A stretch of DNA of 64,000 nucleotides from Thauera propionica (GTDB lineage Bacteria > Pseudomonadota > Gammaproteobacteria > Burkholderiales > Rhodocyclaceae), in NCBI RefSeq assembly GCF_002245655.1, contig NZ_NOIH01000003.1, positions 620,001 to 684,000 of the forward strand, written 5' to 3'. Below, piece by piece: positions 9,065 through 19,608 of this stretch. The position numbers were made by a program, and so were the translations under genes. How positions within the stretch are numbered: position 1 is the first letter of the stretch; every line of letters begins with the position of its first letter. The notes under the pieces were generated by a model. That model saw only the letters and a list, made by a program, of their open reading frames with translations. It searched no databases and was not told the origin of the DNA.

Positions 9065-9133
9065 GCTCAACGTGGAGCTCAGGGGGCGACAAAAGCGAAG
9101 CTTTTGGCGGTCCGCTGGAGCGTAGCGTTATGT
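9065..9133 (-). repeat. Integron attC-like recombination site
   Basis: A 69-base imperfect palindrome abuts the end of the minus-strand two-gene operon. Read on the minus strand it begins at ACATAACG, which includes the stop codon of the gene at 9128-9880, and ends at GTTGAGC, a perfect match to the attC right core GTTRRRY. Inside are inner arms GCTCCAGCGGAC and GAGCTCCAC-side sequence with an unpaired base, and a central hairpin CAAAAGC-GAA-GCTTTTG. The first core box deviates from RYYYAAC. Length, arm layout and placement at the gene's 3' end fit an attC. No intI gene lies in the window. Confidence 0.5.
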
Positions 9134-9880
9134 TTTTAAGATGAGATTTTCCACAAGTTGATTGCCAAGTGGAGATAGCTTGCAATAACCATCCGTTGTT
9201 ATTGCAATGAATTTTTGCTTCTGTAATTCTTCAAGGATTCTTCTAAAGGTTGTCTTGTTCCTGTAATCGATCTTGGTGCGCAAATCCTCAGAAGCGAGGC
9301 GGCCTTGCCTATACAAAATCAGCAGTGCTTTGTCTGTCGCTTTTAACTTCTTATCCAAGACCATGAAGGTTTCGCCATCATCCCAAATAAGATCGACTTG
9401 CTTGTACAGTACTTGATCAACTAGTTCTTTAGCGTTTTCTGGCGCCGCAGAACTCGCCAAACGAATTAACTCTCCAAGTACCCACTTAGATGAGTGCAAG
9501 ATAAATGATGCGTCAAGCTTATTAGGGATGACTGACGCAATATGTCCAACCCCCCTCTTGTTTCTTACGCAGTACATGGCGTATAGAACACGCGGAATTA
9601 GGATTCGATACTCTTCTGCGCCAGTACTCGACTCATAGCGAGCGAGAACAGCTTGACTGAATGATCCAAGCGCAGTTGAAAAAGGGGTATAGCTTCCCTG
9701 TAGTTCATGTTCGATTAGACGTCGGACGGCTTCAACGAAGTGGCCCGCGTCAAGTTCGCTCGTCTTCCACTTTTCGAGGCGGTAGTTCTGCTCAACCTCA
9801 AGAAATGAGTCGACGATGTGTGTGACAATTTCCTTCGGATACATTCCCTCCAGAACAGCCTGAACTTGGGATCTAGGCAT
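9128..9880 (-). CDS. HEPN-like/winged-helix protein of a two-gene island operon
   Basis: The start ATG at 9880 overlaps the preceding stop by eight bases; the longer frame start further upstream is not needed. The protein has 250 residues. An all-helical region (about 45-150) contains YCVRNKRGVGHIASVI: R106-N107 and H113 fit the RNx4-6H signature of HEPN ribonucleases and resemble the Abi_C region of abortive-infection proteins. The C-terminal 70 residues form a MarR-like winged helix (TKIDYRNKTTFRRILEELQKQKFI). I infer a possible RNA-targeting defence or toxin effector with a regulatory DNA-binding tail; this is untested. The base composition is markedly AT-richer than its neighbours. Confidence 0.6.
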   Translation of the reverse strand: MPRSQVQAVLEGMYPKEIVTHIVDSFLEVEQNYRLEKWKTSELDAGHFVEAVRRLIEHELQGSYTPFSTALGSFSQAVLARYESSTGAEEYRILIPRVLYAMYCVRNKRGVGHIASVIPNKLDASFILHSSKWVLGELIRLASSAAPENAKELVDQVLYKQVDLIWDDGETFMVLDKKLKATDKALLILYRQGRLASEDLRTKIDYRNKTTFRRILEELQKQKFIAITTDGYCKLSPLGNQLVENLILKT

Positions 9881-10424
9881 TGGCAAGCAGTTCCTTTGCC
9901 TTCTTGCGCCCCTGGAAAGTAAGCTTGATTTGCTTGGTTCCACCCTTCACGCCATCGGACAAAAACACTGTTTTGTCATCAAATATCTTGGCGAAATTTG
10001 GGCCGTCGATACAGCCATGCTCTTCGCAAATCTCGCGAATTACCTTTGAGGGTACTTGTTCATCCCCCATTAGCGCAGCTCCATAGCAGTAGAGCAAGGC
10101 AGCATTTGTCATCTGGAGTTTCTTGCTTGCGCCTGGAATTTCCGCAACAATTTTAAGCTTTCCGTTAATCTCGGAAAACACTGACGGATAGGTTGCTAGA
10201 GATTCCACCTCAGAGGCTTCACTCTGCTGCGTCGTCGTTCCAGCGGATGATTGCTCGCTCGCAGTCGGAGGAACTTCCGCTCTTGGCTCTACTGTTAGGT
10301 GCCTTGCCATTACACGAACAATGTCTGTGAGGCTTTCAAAGTGTTTCGTGACGAATTCTTCTGACCCCTCAAGTTCCAGCACGCCATCCTGAGCGGAGTA
10401 GCGGAACTTTGCTTTTTCTGTCAT
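9873..10424 (-). CDS. Partner protein of the HEPN-like gene (GSEEFV module plus winged-helix-like tail)
   Basis: 183 residues from ATG 10424, which follows a clear GGGAGG ribosome-binding site; the frame further upstream is not coding. Residues 1-40 form a small unit (FRYSAQDGVLELEGSEEFV) of a kind I associate with conserved genes of defence islands. Residues 41-85 are a Ser/Thr/Ala-rich flexible linker. Residues about 95-183 are predicted helix-rich with a winged-helix look (VPSKVIREICEEHG, then QIKLTFQGRKKAKELL). It is the first gene of an operon with the HEPN-like gene (eight-base overlap). It may be the sensor or antitoxin-like partner; I do not recognise the exact family. Confidence 0.6.
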   Translation of the reverse strand: MTEKAKFRYSAQDGVLELEGSEEFVTKHFESLTDIVRVMARHLTVEPRAEVPPTASEQSSAGTTTQQSEASEVESLATYPSVFSEINGKLKIVAEIPGASKKLQMTNAALLYCYGAALMGDEQVPSKVIREICEEHGCIDGPNFAKIFDDKTVFLSDGVKGGTKQIKLTFQGRKKAKELLANA

Positions 10425-11048
10425 AGCGGCCTCCCTAGATTGTGATGGTGCACAAAGCTTGAACCATAACTTTGTTTTCTGGCGACACTTTCGTCCGCGC
10501 AACATCGGAATACTTGATAACTTGCCCTACAAGTTACTGTTTAGAAGCAGAAACTACGTGAAACGCAGAATAACAAGGCATGAAAAACCGCAGTCAACAG
10601 TTTTCAGGGTCGATGCGAGCGACTTGCATACAGGCCGGTAGCATACCGCCTCGCCCGGATGACCGCTATCCGGACTGGGTGGCCAGTGACGGGTCGTGGC
10701 CGAGTGTGTGAGGTGGCGAGCGGCAGCTTCCGAGAGGCGAAACTCTCGGGAGACCCGTCCGGCTGATCGGCAGCTTTGCGGAAGCCTCTATGAACGCTGT
10801 GGGTCGGGTCGAGACGCTCGGGGGCGTTCGGCCTTGCCGCATCAATGGTGAAGGTCTCAGTCCGGCCAGAAGCTGCCAGAGAAAACACCAAAGAGCCTGT
10901 CGCTGGAGCGTCAGCTGAACTCGAAGAACTGTCTGACGGTGCTCTTACACGGTCTGAAAATTCATTGTCCAACTCTGTTATTACATCCAAACTTACAGCT
11001 TAAAATGCAACGGCCTGCAAATTGCAGGCGTCTAATCGGTTTTCATCC
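10425..11048. other. Gene-free region with degenerate repeat and short palindrome
   Basis: The first 150 bases should hold the promoter of the minus-strand operon. From about 10670 to 10880 lies one copy of a decayed intergenic repeat (GGCAGCTTCCGAGAGG, GGGTCGGGTCGAGACGCTCG at 10801-10820, GTCCGGCC). A minus-strand frame covers 10604-10990, but most of it runs through this repeat, so I do not call a gene. A near-perfect palindrome, GCCTGCAAATTGCAGGC, sits at 11012-11028 just before the next gene. Confidence 0.4.
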
Positions 11049-11519
11049 ATGAGCACGCCTATCTTGACCGCCGCTGCATTTCAGAATGCAGCAATCGCCT
11101 GGGTCGAAACGCTTGAACAACAGGCTTTGGCAACTGGTCAGGCACTCGACGACCGCGAGCTCGCGCTGGCTGACCATGTGGGCGTGCGCTATCCAGAACG
11201 CATTCGGATACTCGAACTCGACGCCTTTCCGCAGCCGCCCGAGCCAGAACTGCATGCCGCTGCGCGGGCAGTCGGTTTGCTCGGGCCCGATACGGTGGGG
11301 CTAACCACGGGCTATGGGATCTTCTTGAGATGGGGATCCCGGGCTGATGCACGTGTGTTCTCTCACGAATGCCGGCACGTCTCACAATACGAGTCCGCAG
11401 GGAGCGCAGCAGCCTTTCTCAAGGAATACATTGGCCAGGTTCTTCAATTCGGGTACCGCAATTCGCCACTGGAGCAAGATGCGCGGGCGCATGAGCGCCT
11501 AGCGTTCTTGTCTTCTTGA
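11049..11519 (+). CDS. Small zincin-like protein with HExxH motif
   Basis: 156 residues from ATG 11049; a TTG at 11022 is an alternative start. No signal peptide is present. The key feature is VFSHECRHVSQYE: H106-E-C-R-H110 is an exact HExxH zinc-protease motif. It is followed about 30 residues later by SPLEQDARAHE, whose glutamate E142 is well placed as the third zinc ligand of a gluzincin. The compact size suggests a minimal metallopeptidase, either a housekeeping peptidase fragment or an effector. It stands alone on the plus strand between minus-strand operons, so its context gives no function. Confidence 0.6.
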   Translation: MSTPILTAAAFQNAAIAWVETLEQQALATGQALDDRELALADHVGVRYPERIRILELDAFPQPPEPELHAAARAVGLLGPDTVGLTTGYGIFLRWGSRADARVFSHECRHVSQYESAGSAAAFLKEYIGQVLQFGYRNSPLEQDARAHERLAFLSS

Positions 11520-11558
11520 CGCCCCGGTCTGAAGTGCTGCAACCGCTTATAGTGCGAT

Positions 11559-12458
11559 TTACTCTTCGTCGCTCAAATCTAGGTCCGCGAGCATCTTATC
11601 CAGATCTGCTGCATCGCTTTCGTCGATCTTGATCGCCTTCGTAATCCCATTGGGTCCGCAAACCGTACTCTGCTCTTCATCGTTGAGAGTGCGTGTCGCC
11701 TTGCCTGAGCGGATATCTACTTCAAAGCTGTTATCGACTTCAGCAAGATTGTTTCCACCCCCGAAGACGTCCTGTAAGACGTCAGAGTCCAGCACCTCTT
11801 GTACCTTGGCCGCCATGACTTCGTCGATGAGCCCGACCGGCTTGAAGACCAGGGCTGGGTAGGTCATGGTGTAGTCGAATCCGATCTTAGTGATGACAGC
11901 CGGGGGCAAGGCGCCGCGTTTCTTCAGTAGGTCGATGTACAGATCCCAACTAGTCAGCGAAGCTGCCGGAACGTCCAGGAGCATTACGTCGTTGATCTGA
12001 CCCGCCGGGGCCAGTGCAAGACGCTTCTTGTCCGTACACGCCTTGTCTTTCTTAACTTCTCCGGCGACCTTCGGCCCTACCTCGTTGTGCCGGCAGGCTG
12101 CACACCTTTTGGCCTGCGGAGATCTTGCGTCGGCATCCGGAACAACACCATCGTTGGAGTAGCAGTCTGGCTTTTCGACCGAGTTATTCGCGGCGCCTTT
12201 GATGTAGTACGTCTTGGCGACACCGGGGTGCGCCTTCAGCACGATGACTTCAATGCTCGCGGCAGGTTCGCCGTCACTTTCCGGCTTGGTAACGAGGATC
12301 TTCTCATCACCGCGCTTGACGTGGAAAACCTTGCCTTTGATGCTGATGATGGGTATGCACACCTGCTTCTTGCTATAAAAATCGTCGAATGACACCTTAA
12401 ATGCATCGACAAGGAAGGAGGGGATTTCGCCAGACTCGAAAGGAATGATGTTCGGCAT
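11559..12458 (-). CDS. Phage-type ssDNA-binding-like protein with cysteine cluster
   Basis: 299 residues from ATG 12458. It has an N-terminal beta-rich region (IPIISIKGKVFHVKRGDEKI), a middle zinc-ribbon-like cluster (PDCYSND, then CAACRHNE, then ACTDKK) around residues 98-145, and a very acidic C-terminus (DLDKMLADLDLSDEE) as found in single-stranded DNA-binding proteins. It follows the gene at 12506-12892 by 47 bases on the same strand. Pairs of this type occur in podovirus-like early regions, from memory. Likely role: a phage-derived replication or recombination accessory protein, here a remnant or domesticated gene. Confidence 0.5.
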   Translation of the reverse strand: MPNIIPFESGEIPSFLVDAFKVSFDDFYSKKQVCIPIISIKGKVFHVKRGDEKILVTKPESDGEPAASIEVIVLKAHPGVAKTYYIKGAANNSVEKPDCYSNDGVVPDADARSPQAKRCAACRHNEVGPKVAGEVKKDKACTDKKRLALAPAGQINDVMLLDVPAASLTSWDLYIDLLKKRGALPPAVITKIGFDYTMTYPALVFKPVGLIDEVMAAKVQEVLDSDVLQDVFGGGNNLAEVDNSFEVDIRSGKATRTLNDEEQSTVCGPNGITKAIKIDESDAADLDKMLADLDLSDEE

Positions 12459-12505
12459 TGGTTTCTTTGCCCTGTTGGGATAAAGAGTGCTTCAGAATCA
12501 ATTTC

Positions 12506-12892
12506 TCATATACGGCGAACGCCAACAGTGACTTCACTTCTGTAGGTCACTCCTGGCGGGAGGTTGCCATTGGCAGCCTTGAACTCCTCGACCATTGCTT
12601 TGTTGACGCGGTCTGCAAAAAATGAAATTCGATTTTCAGTATCATCGAGTACCCAAGTAAAGAAGTCTTCTCGATTTGTGACGTACGCGCTTGTACGTAT
12701 TGAAAGGTAAGCAGTGCCGGCATTGGTGTGGGCAGAATCGATGCCCGAGTTTTGGAAGGTCTTGAGGATGATGGCTTCCATTTTGTCCATCACGGCGTCG
12801 ATCTTCACCACCTTCTCGTCGTACTGCTTTCTGAGCTGGGATTTCTTGTCACGCAGCTTGATGTAGTTGGCAACCAGTTCATCGAGGTTCAC
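12506..12892 (-). CDS. Phage-type coiled-coil protein (Gam-like or unknown)
   Basis: I choose the GTG at 12892, which has a strong AGGAG site seven bases upstream, giving 128 residues. The longer frame to 13066 runs through a (GCATC)n tandem repeat and is not credible. The N-terminal 45 residues are a coiled coil (LRDKKSQLRKQYDEKVVKID). The C-terminal part has a patterned beta-rich end (LPPGVTYRSEVTVGVRR) seen in conserved phage proteins of unknown role. It is the first gene of an operon with the acidic cysteine-cluster protein downstream. Function is unknown; a host-nuclease inhibitor or recombination mediator is a guess. Confidence 0.5.
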   Translation of the reverse strand: MNLDELVANYIKLRDKKSQLRKQYDEKVVKIDAVMDKMEAIILKTFQNSGIDSAHTNAGTAYLSIRTSAYVTNREDFFTWVLDDTENRISFFADRVNKAMVEEFKAANGNLPPGVTYRSEVTVGVRRI

Positions 12893-13289
12893 AGGGCTTC
12901 TCCTTGCTTGAATCTGAGCAGGTTTCACTGTAGGCGAAGGGGTTGTAGCTTCGATACGGTGGCCGACCGACCGGCTCTCGGTGAAGTCACATGCCCAGCG
13001 TGTTGCGGTTGAGGCGGAGCGCATCGCATCGCATCGCATCGCATCGTGATCATAGGTGCGCTTCACCGAAGCTGGTCAAGTGTGGCCTCAATAGTTTACA
13101 TAACTCGACAGTCAACGCCTTGAGAGAGCATTAGGTCGGACAATAAAGCCATGGCATGCAGGAAAGCTTGAGAAACACGGGCAGGCGTGCCGAGGTAGCG
13201 GAGGTAGAGGAGTCTGAATGGTGCTCAACTGTCCGAAGTGGCGCCAATCTAGCCACCACGGTCACGAAGCAGCGGGAGGAAGAGTAGGT
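12893..13289. other. Gene-free region with GCATC tandem repeat
   Basis: Contains five perfect copies of the pentamer GCATC (13021-13045), followed by an AT-rich stretch (TAGTTTACATAACTCGAC) that may hold promoters for the two divergent gene groups. No frame with coding character is visible. Confidence 0.4.
13021..13045. repeat. (GCATC)5 pentanucleotide tandem repeat
   Basis: Five uninterrupted copies of GCATC lie about 130 bases upstream of the GTG start of the minus-strand phage-type gene. Five-base units can vary in number by slippage. In the frame that runs through it the repeat would code for DAMRC-like residues, which argues that it is not translated. Confidence 0.8.
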
Positions 13290-13484
13290 ATGCAGAAAGA
13301 CGAACCCACACGCGCGCAGCTCATGGCGGCGCATCTTAAGGCAGATCAGGATCGGTTGATCGAGAAGGGAGTGCTGCCCCCGAACATCGTGCGGCAAACG
13401 GCCAAGGCGGCGGACAAGGAAACGCCGGAGCAGCGCGAGCAGCGACGTGCCGCAATCGAGAAACTGCGGTCATTTCTAGACTGA
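13290..13484 (+). CDS. Small hypothetical protein (64 aa)
   Basis: Starts at ATG 13290 with GGGAGGAAGAG about ten bases upstream. The earlier in-frame GTG at 13218 would add a poorly coding leader. The product is basic and acidic-rich, probably all-helical (RAQLMAAHLKADQDRLIEKG, then PEQREQRRAAIEKLRSFL), with no catalytic motif. It is separated from the next small gene by nine bases and so probably forms a short operon with it. I do not recognise it. Confidence 0.5.
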   Translation: MQKDEPTRAQLMAAHLKADQDRLIEKGVLPPNIVRQTAKAADKETPEQREQRRAAIEKLRSFLD

Positions 13485-13493
13485 GGGGGCGAT

Positions 13494-13838
13494 ATGGGAA
13501 GCAAGAGTAAGGCCGGCGGCCGGATATCCGGGCGGGTGGTACCTCTCACCCCCTCGAAGAACACCATGCTCACGCAGTTTTCAGATACGGCGCGACGGCT
13601 GGCAACGTGTCTCGATCTATCGGACGCTGAACGGGTAGCGCTCAAGATCATCGAAGAAAGATGCCGACGAGAGTTGGAGAAGCTGAAGAGGGCTGACGAG
13701 CAGATTCGAGAACGCGTGAAGTTGTGGGACGAGCACTATGCACGTAAGCGTACCGAGAGGATCGAACTTGCCCACCGAAAATCCGGTTTCACTAACTGGA
13801 CGCCTCGAGCGCCGGGGAGTGCATTTAAGCCTAAGTGA
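13494..13838 (+). CDS. Hypothetical helical protein (114 aa)
   Basis: ATG 13494 follows a GAGGGGG ribosome-binding site in the nine-base gap after the 64-aa gene. The middle (residues about 40-95) is strongly helical and charged (LDLSDAERVALKIIEERCRRELEKLKRADEQ), suggesting a coiled coil; both termini are basic and glycine/proline-rich. No motif assigns a function. Together with the previous gene it probably forms a small island operon. Confidence 0.5.
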   Translation: MGSKSKAGGRISGRVVPLTPSKNTMLTQFSDTARRLATCLDLSDAERVALKIIEERCRRELEKLKRADEQIRERVKLWDEHYARKRTERIELAHRKSGFTNWTPRAPGSAFKPK

Positions 13839-13962
13839 GTTTTGAAGAAGCGCATAAAACGTGAAAGTAACGTCGCCCAGAGCGAAGGTCATTGTGCGAA
13901 AGAGATCTGCCTCTTGTTCGGCTTAGGTTGCGACTCAAGCTAAAAAGAAGAAGGAAAAGGAA

Positions 13963-14415
13963 ATGCTATATCAGACCTGCAAGGACTGCGGACAATCTCT
14001 CCCGATGACCAGGGATTACTTCGGACAAACGCCAAGTGGTGGATTCAGGCGAAAGTGCCGTGCATGTATGCGCGCTCACGTAAAGGCATACGATAGTGCG
14101 AATCCAGAGGGGGCTGCGGCGAGAGCTAGGTTAAGACGGGAACGCGAGTATGCGGCGGGCGGCTCAGGATACACGGACAGAGATCTACAGAAACTTCGAT
14201 TTAGGCTTGGTGATCGATGTGCATACTGCGACACTCCTCTTGGTGGAAGGGGGCACTTGGATCACATGACCCCAGTAGCCAAAGGTGGTCGTGACGATAT
14301 TGATAACGTGACCTACTGCTGCGAATCATGCAATCAGGCAAAACATGCCAAGACGGTAGAGGAATACTTCGCGTGGCGTAGGGCTCGTAAGCTTCCTCTA
14401 CGGGCAGGGCTGTGA
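13963..14415 (+). CDS. HNH endonuclease with N-terminal zinc finger
   Basis: 150 residues; a purine-rich AAGGAAAAGGAA precedes the ATG. The N-terminus has CKDCG (residues 6-10) and CRAC (about 33-36), a treble-clef-like zinc site. The C-terminal half is a standard HNH module: CAYCDTPL, HLDHMTPVAKGGRDDIDN (catalytic HxDH-type histidines and asparagine), then CCESCNQAK. Expected activity is metal-dependent DNA nicking or cleavage. It lies immediately before the restriction-modification-like operon, separated by a repeat-bearing spacer. It could be a McrA-like restriction enzyme or a selfish homing-type nuclease. Confidence 0.8.
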   Translation: MLYQTCKDCGQSLPMTRDYFGQTPSGGFRRKCRACMRAHVKAYDSANPEGAAARARLRREREYAAGGSGYTDRDLQKLRFRLGDRCAYCDTPLGGRGHLDHMTPVAKGGRDDIDNVTYCCESCNQAKHAKTVEEYFAWRRARKLPLRAGL

Positions 14416-14847
14416 GGGTTGACTATTAACCGCAGCATTCGATAGGGCCTCTTCATTGATTGAAAACTTTGTCCGACGTTTTCTAAGACAGCCGTGACTC
14501 TGCGACAGCTCCGCTCAGAAACCTGCCGATGGCCCACCGAGGCGGTGAATGTCTGTTTTGGGTTGGGTCGAGACGCTCGCAGGTCAGCTCAGCCAAGTTG
14601 GCCAGTGAGCTCGAGAGTGAAGGCCACGGTCCGGCCACAACCGGCCCGCGGCCTTCTGGCGGCCTACGGCTGCACAGGACCCTGAAGCCACCATTTGCGG
14701 AGTGGCACCTTCAATTAAGTAGTCGACAAGGTCCTACCGTTCTAATATCCGCCAAACGGCAGGCGCTCAATGCGCATCCAGCGCCGGGCGGAGGTCAGGC
14801 ATAATGCAAGAGTTGTGATCCGTTACCACCTAAAACCTGTTACGCCC
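14416..14847. other. Gene-free region with second copy of a degenerate repeat
   Basis: Contains GGGTTGGGTCGAGACGCTCG at 14560-14579, differing by one base from 10801-10820, and a following GTGAAGGCCACGGTCCGGCC matching GTGAAGGTCTCAGTCCGGCC near 10850. Short open frames across it show no coding character. The last 80 bases should carry the promoter of the methyltransferase operon. Confidence 0.45.
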
Positions 14848-15495
14848 ATGACACTTGTTAAGTCAAAACAACGCGTCGCTGATCATGGGGAGGTGTTTAC
14901 CCCCGCGTGGATGGTCGACGCCATGCTCGATCTCGTCAAAGACGAATCGGAGCGCATTGACTCCCGCTTTCTGGAGCCGGCGTGCGGAAGCGGGAACTTC
15001 TTGGTTCGGGTCCTGCAACGCAAGCTCGCGACCGTCGAACTCAAGTATGGCAAATCGGACTTCGAACGGCGACACTTTGGGTTGTACGCGTTGATGTGCA
15101 TTTACGGTATAGAACTGCTGGCCGACAACATAGCAGAGTGCCGCGCGAACCTGTTGGAGATCTTCGCGGAGTACCTGAATATTGAGGCGACAGACGAACT
15201 GTACCGAACGGCGTTTTGCGTGCTTTCGTGGAATCTCGTCCATGGCGATGCCCTGAAAATGCTGGCAAGCGATGGACAACCGATCACCTTTGCCGAATGG
15301 GGTTACCTCGGAAAAGGCAAGTTCCAGCGCCGTGACTTCCGCTTTGACATCCTCACGGGCATGTCGAACCATGTCGAACAAGGCTCGCTATTTGCCGAGC
15401 ATGAAATCTTCACGCCAATGAAGACCTACCCACCGATGACCGTGCGCGAGCTTGCCAATCTGGCAACCGGCGACACTGCACAGGGGGAGGCATGA
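14848..15495 (+). CDS. N6-adenine methyltransferase-like subunit with SAM motif but no NPPY
   Basis: I take ATG 14848 (215 residues); a longer frame from 14770 would start in the repeat. It shows gamma-class motif X (HGEVFTP, residues 13-19), a textbook motif I (FLEPACGSGNFL, 41-52) and HGDALKML. Where motif IV (NPPY/F) should follow it has only FDILTGMSNHV, and the protein then ends. It can therefore bind S-adenosylmethionine but lacks its own catalytic tetrapeptide. It overlaps the next gene by four bases (ATGA). I infer that it pairs with that subunit to make one working methyltransferase, the modification half of a restriction-modification system. Confidence 0.7.
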   Translation: MTLVKSKQRVADHGEVFTPAWMVDAMLDLVKDESERIDSRFLEPACGSGNFLVRVLQRKLATVELKYGKSDFERRHFGLYALMCIYGIELLADNIAECRANLLEIFAEYLNIEATDELYRTAFCVLSWNLVHGDALKMLASDGQPITFAEWGYLGKGKFQRRDFRFDILTGMSNHVEQGSLFAEHEIFTPMKTYPPMTVRELANLATGDTAQGEA

Positions 15496-17067
15496 ACGGG
15501 AAGGCTTCCTTCACGTTGCGCGGCCGCAACCCAGACGTGCTGACTTGCATTGCGAATCTCTCGAACGACGAAGTATTTACCCCGCCCGAGTTCGCCAACC
15601 GGATGCTGGATACACTCGCCGAAGCTTGGGCCGCCGGCCACGACGGCGCGAACATCTGGGCCGATAAGAAGGTGAGATTCCTCGATCCGAGCACTAAGTC
15701 TGGCGTATTCCTTCGGGAAATCACTCGGCGACTTACCAAGGGGCTCGAACGCGTAATCCCGAACCTTCAAGAGCGCGTAAACCACATCCTGACCCAGCAG
15801 GTCTTTGGGATTGGCATTACGCATCTCACTAGCCTGCTGGCACGCCGTAGCGTGTATTGCTCGAAGCACGCGAATGGGGAGCACTCCGTCGCCAGGGGCT
15901 TCGACAGTGATTCGGGCAATATCTGGTTCCACCGTACCGAGCACGCTTGGGCGAATGGTAAATGCGCCTTTTGCGGTGCCAATCAAGCGACTTATGACCG
16001 AAGCGAAGACATGGAAACTCATGCCTATGCCTTCATTCACACTGACGATATCAGAACTCGGGTTGCCGAGTTATTTGGAAGGGATATGCGGTTCGACGTG
16101 ATCATTGGCAATCCGCCGTATCAGCTTGGTTCGGACGGCGGCACGCGCGATGTGCCGATTTATCAGCATTTCGTAGAGCAGGCAAAGAAGCTGGAGCCGC
16201 ATTTCCTCACCATGGTAATCCCGTCCCGCTGGATGGCTTCTGGTCTTGGACTTAGCGAGTTCCGGCAAACGATGCTCGGAGATCGGCGGATGCGCGAACT
16301 CGTAGATTATCCGGCAGCAAATGATGTTTTTCCGGGGGTCGAGGTCAAGGCGGGCGTCTGCTACTTTTTGTGGGACGCGGCGCACAACAGCGACTGCAAT
16401 GTCACGACTATTCGGGGTAGTGAGATTGTTGGGCCGATGGTGCGCAATCTCGGAGAGTACGACGTCTTTGTGCGGGATGGCCGCGCCATATCAATTCTGA
16501 GAAAAGTGCAGAAGCACTCAGAGCCGTCTATCAACACGATACTTGCACGTGACAAGGAGTTTGGGTGGACATCGAATTTCGACGGTTTCCATGAAACGGA
16601 GCGTGTCGGAGATTTACCGCTCTACTACATTCGCACGATGAAACGCAGTGTCGGCTATATCGGGCGGAAGGAAGTTACCAAGAGCGCGCATCTCATCGAC
16701 ACTTGGAAAGTTCTTGTTGCAAAAGCGTACAATGGGGGCGATGGCATTCCACATCAGATTTTGGGAAAGCCGTTGATCGCGCCATCACCTTCTGTTTGTA
16801 CCCAGTCGTTTCTATTCTTTTCCGTTGATTCGGAAAAAGCGGCCAAGAGTCTTCAATCATATTACACTACCAGATTTTTTCGTTTCCTAGTGTCCTTGCG
16901 CAAGATCACTCAGGATGCGACACACGCTGCTTATACTTGGGTTCCGATCCAGAAGTGGGACCGCACTTGGACGGACGAAGCCCTTTACGAAAAATATAAG
17001 ATCACCACGCAGGAGCAGGCGTATATCGAGTCTCAAGTCAGGGCGATGACTCTCGACAATGATGCAG

Positions 17068-17075
<8 letters not shown>
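15492..17075 (+). CDS. Eco57I-like methyltransferase subunit with NPPY but altered SAM motif
   Basis: 527 residues. It repeats the same architecture as its upstream neighbour: motif X (EVFTPPEF, about 27-34) and a motif I position that reads FLDPSTKSGVFL, with the usual CGSG replaced. A zinc-like insert follows (KCAFCGANQ near 155-165), then a perfect motif IV (FDVIIGNPPYQL, about 197-208). The C-terminal half resembles target-recognition regions of Eco57I-type enzymes. It is thus complementary to the first subunit: intact catalytic loop, weakened cofactor loop. It overlaps both neighbours, so the three proteins are made together. Confidence 0.75.

Positions 17076-19608
<2,533 letters not shown>

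Noticed and set aside
10901-10911. CGCTGGAGCGT, identical to 9113-9123 of the attC-like site, as a second attC
   Set aside because: No core boxes, no second arm and no hairpin around it; an 11-base match alone is not enough.
10604-10990. Minus-strand frame beginning MDVITELDNEF
   Set aside because: The first 40 codons look mildly protein-like, but the rest runs through a degenerate repeat that occurs elsewhere out of frame, and no ribosome-binding site is clear.
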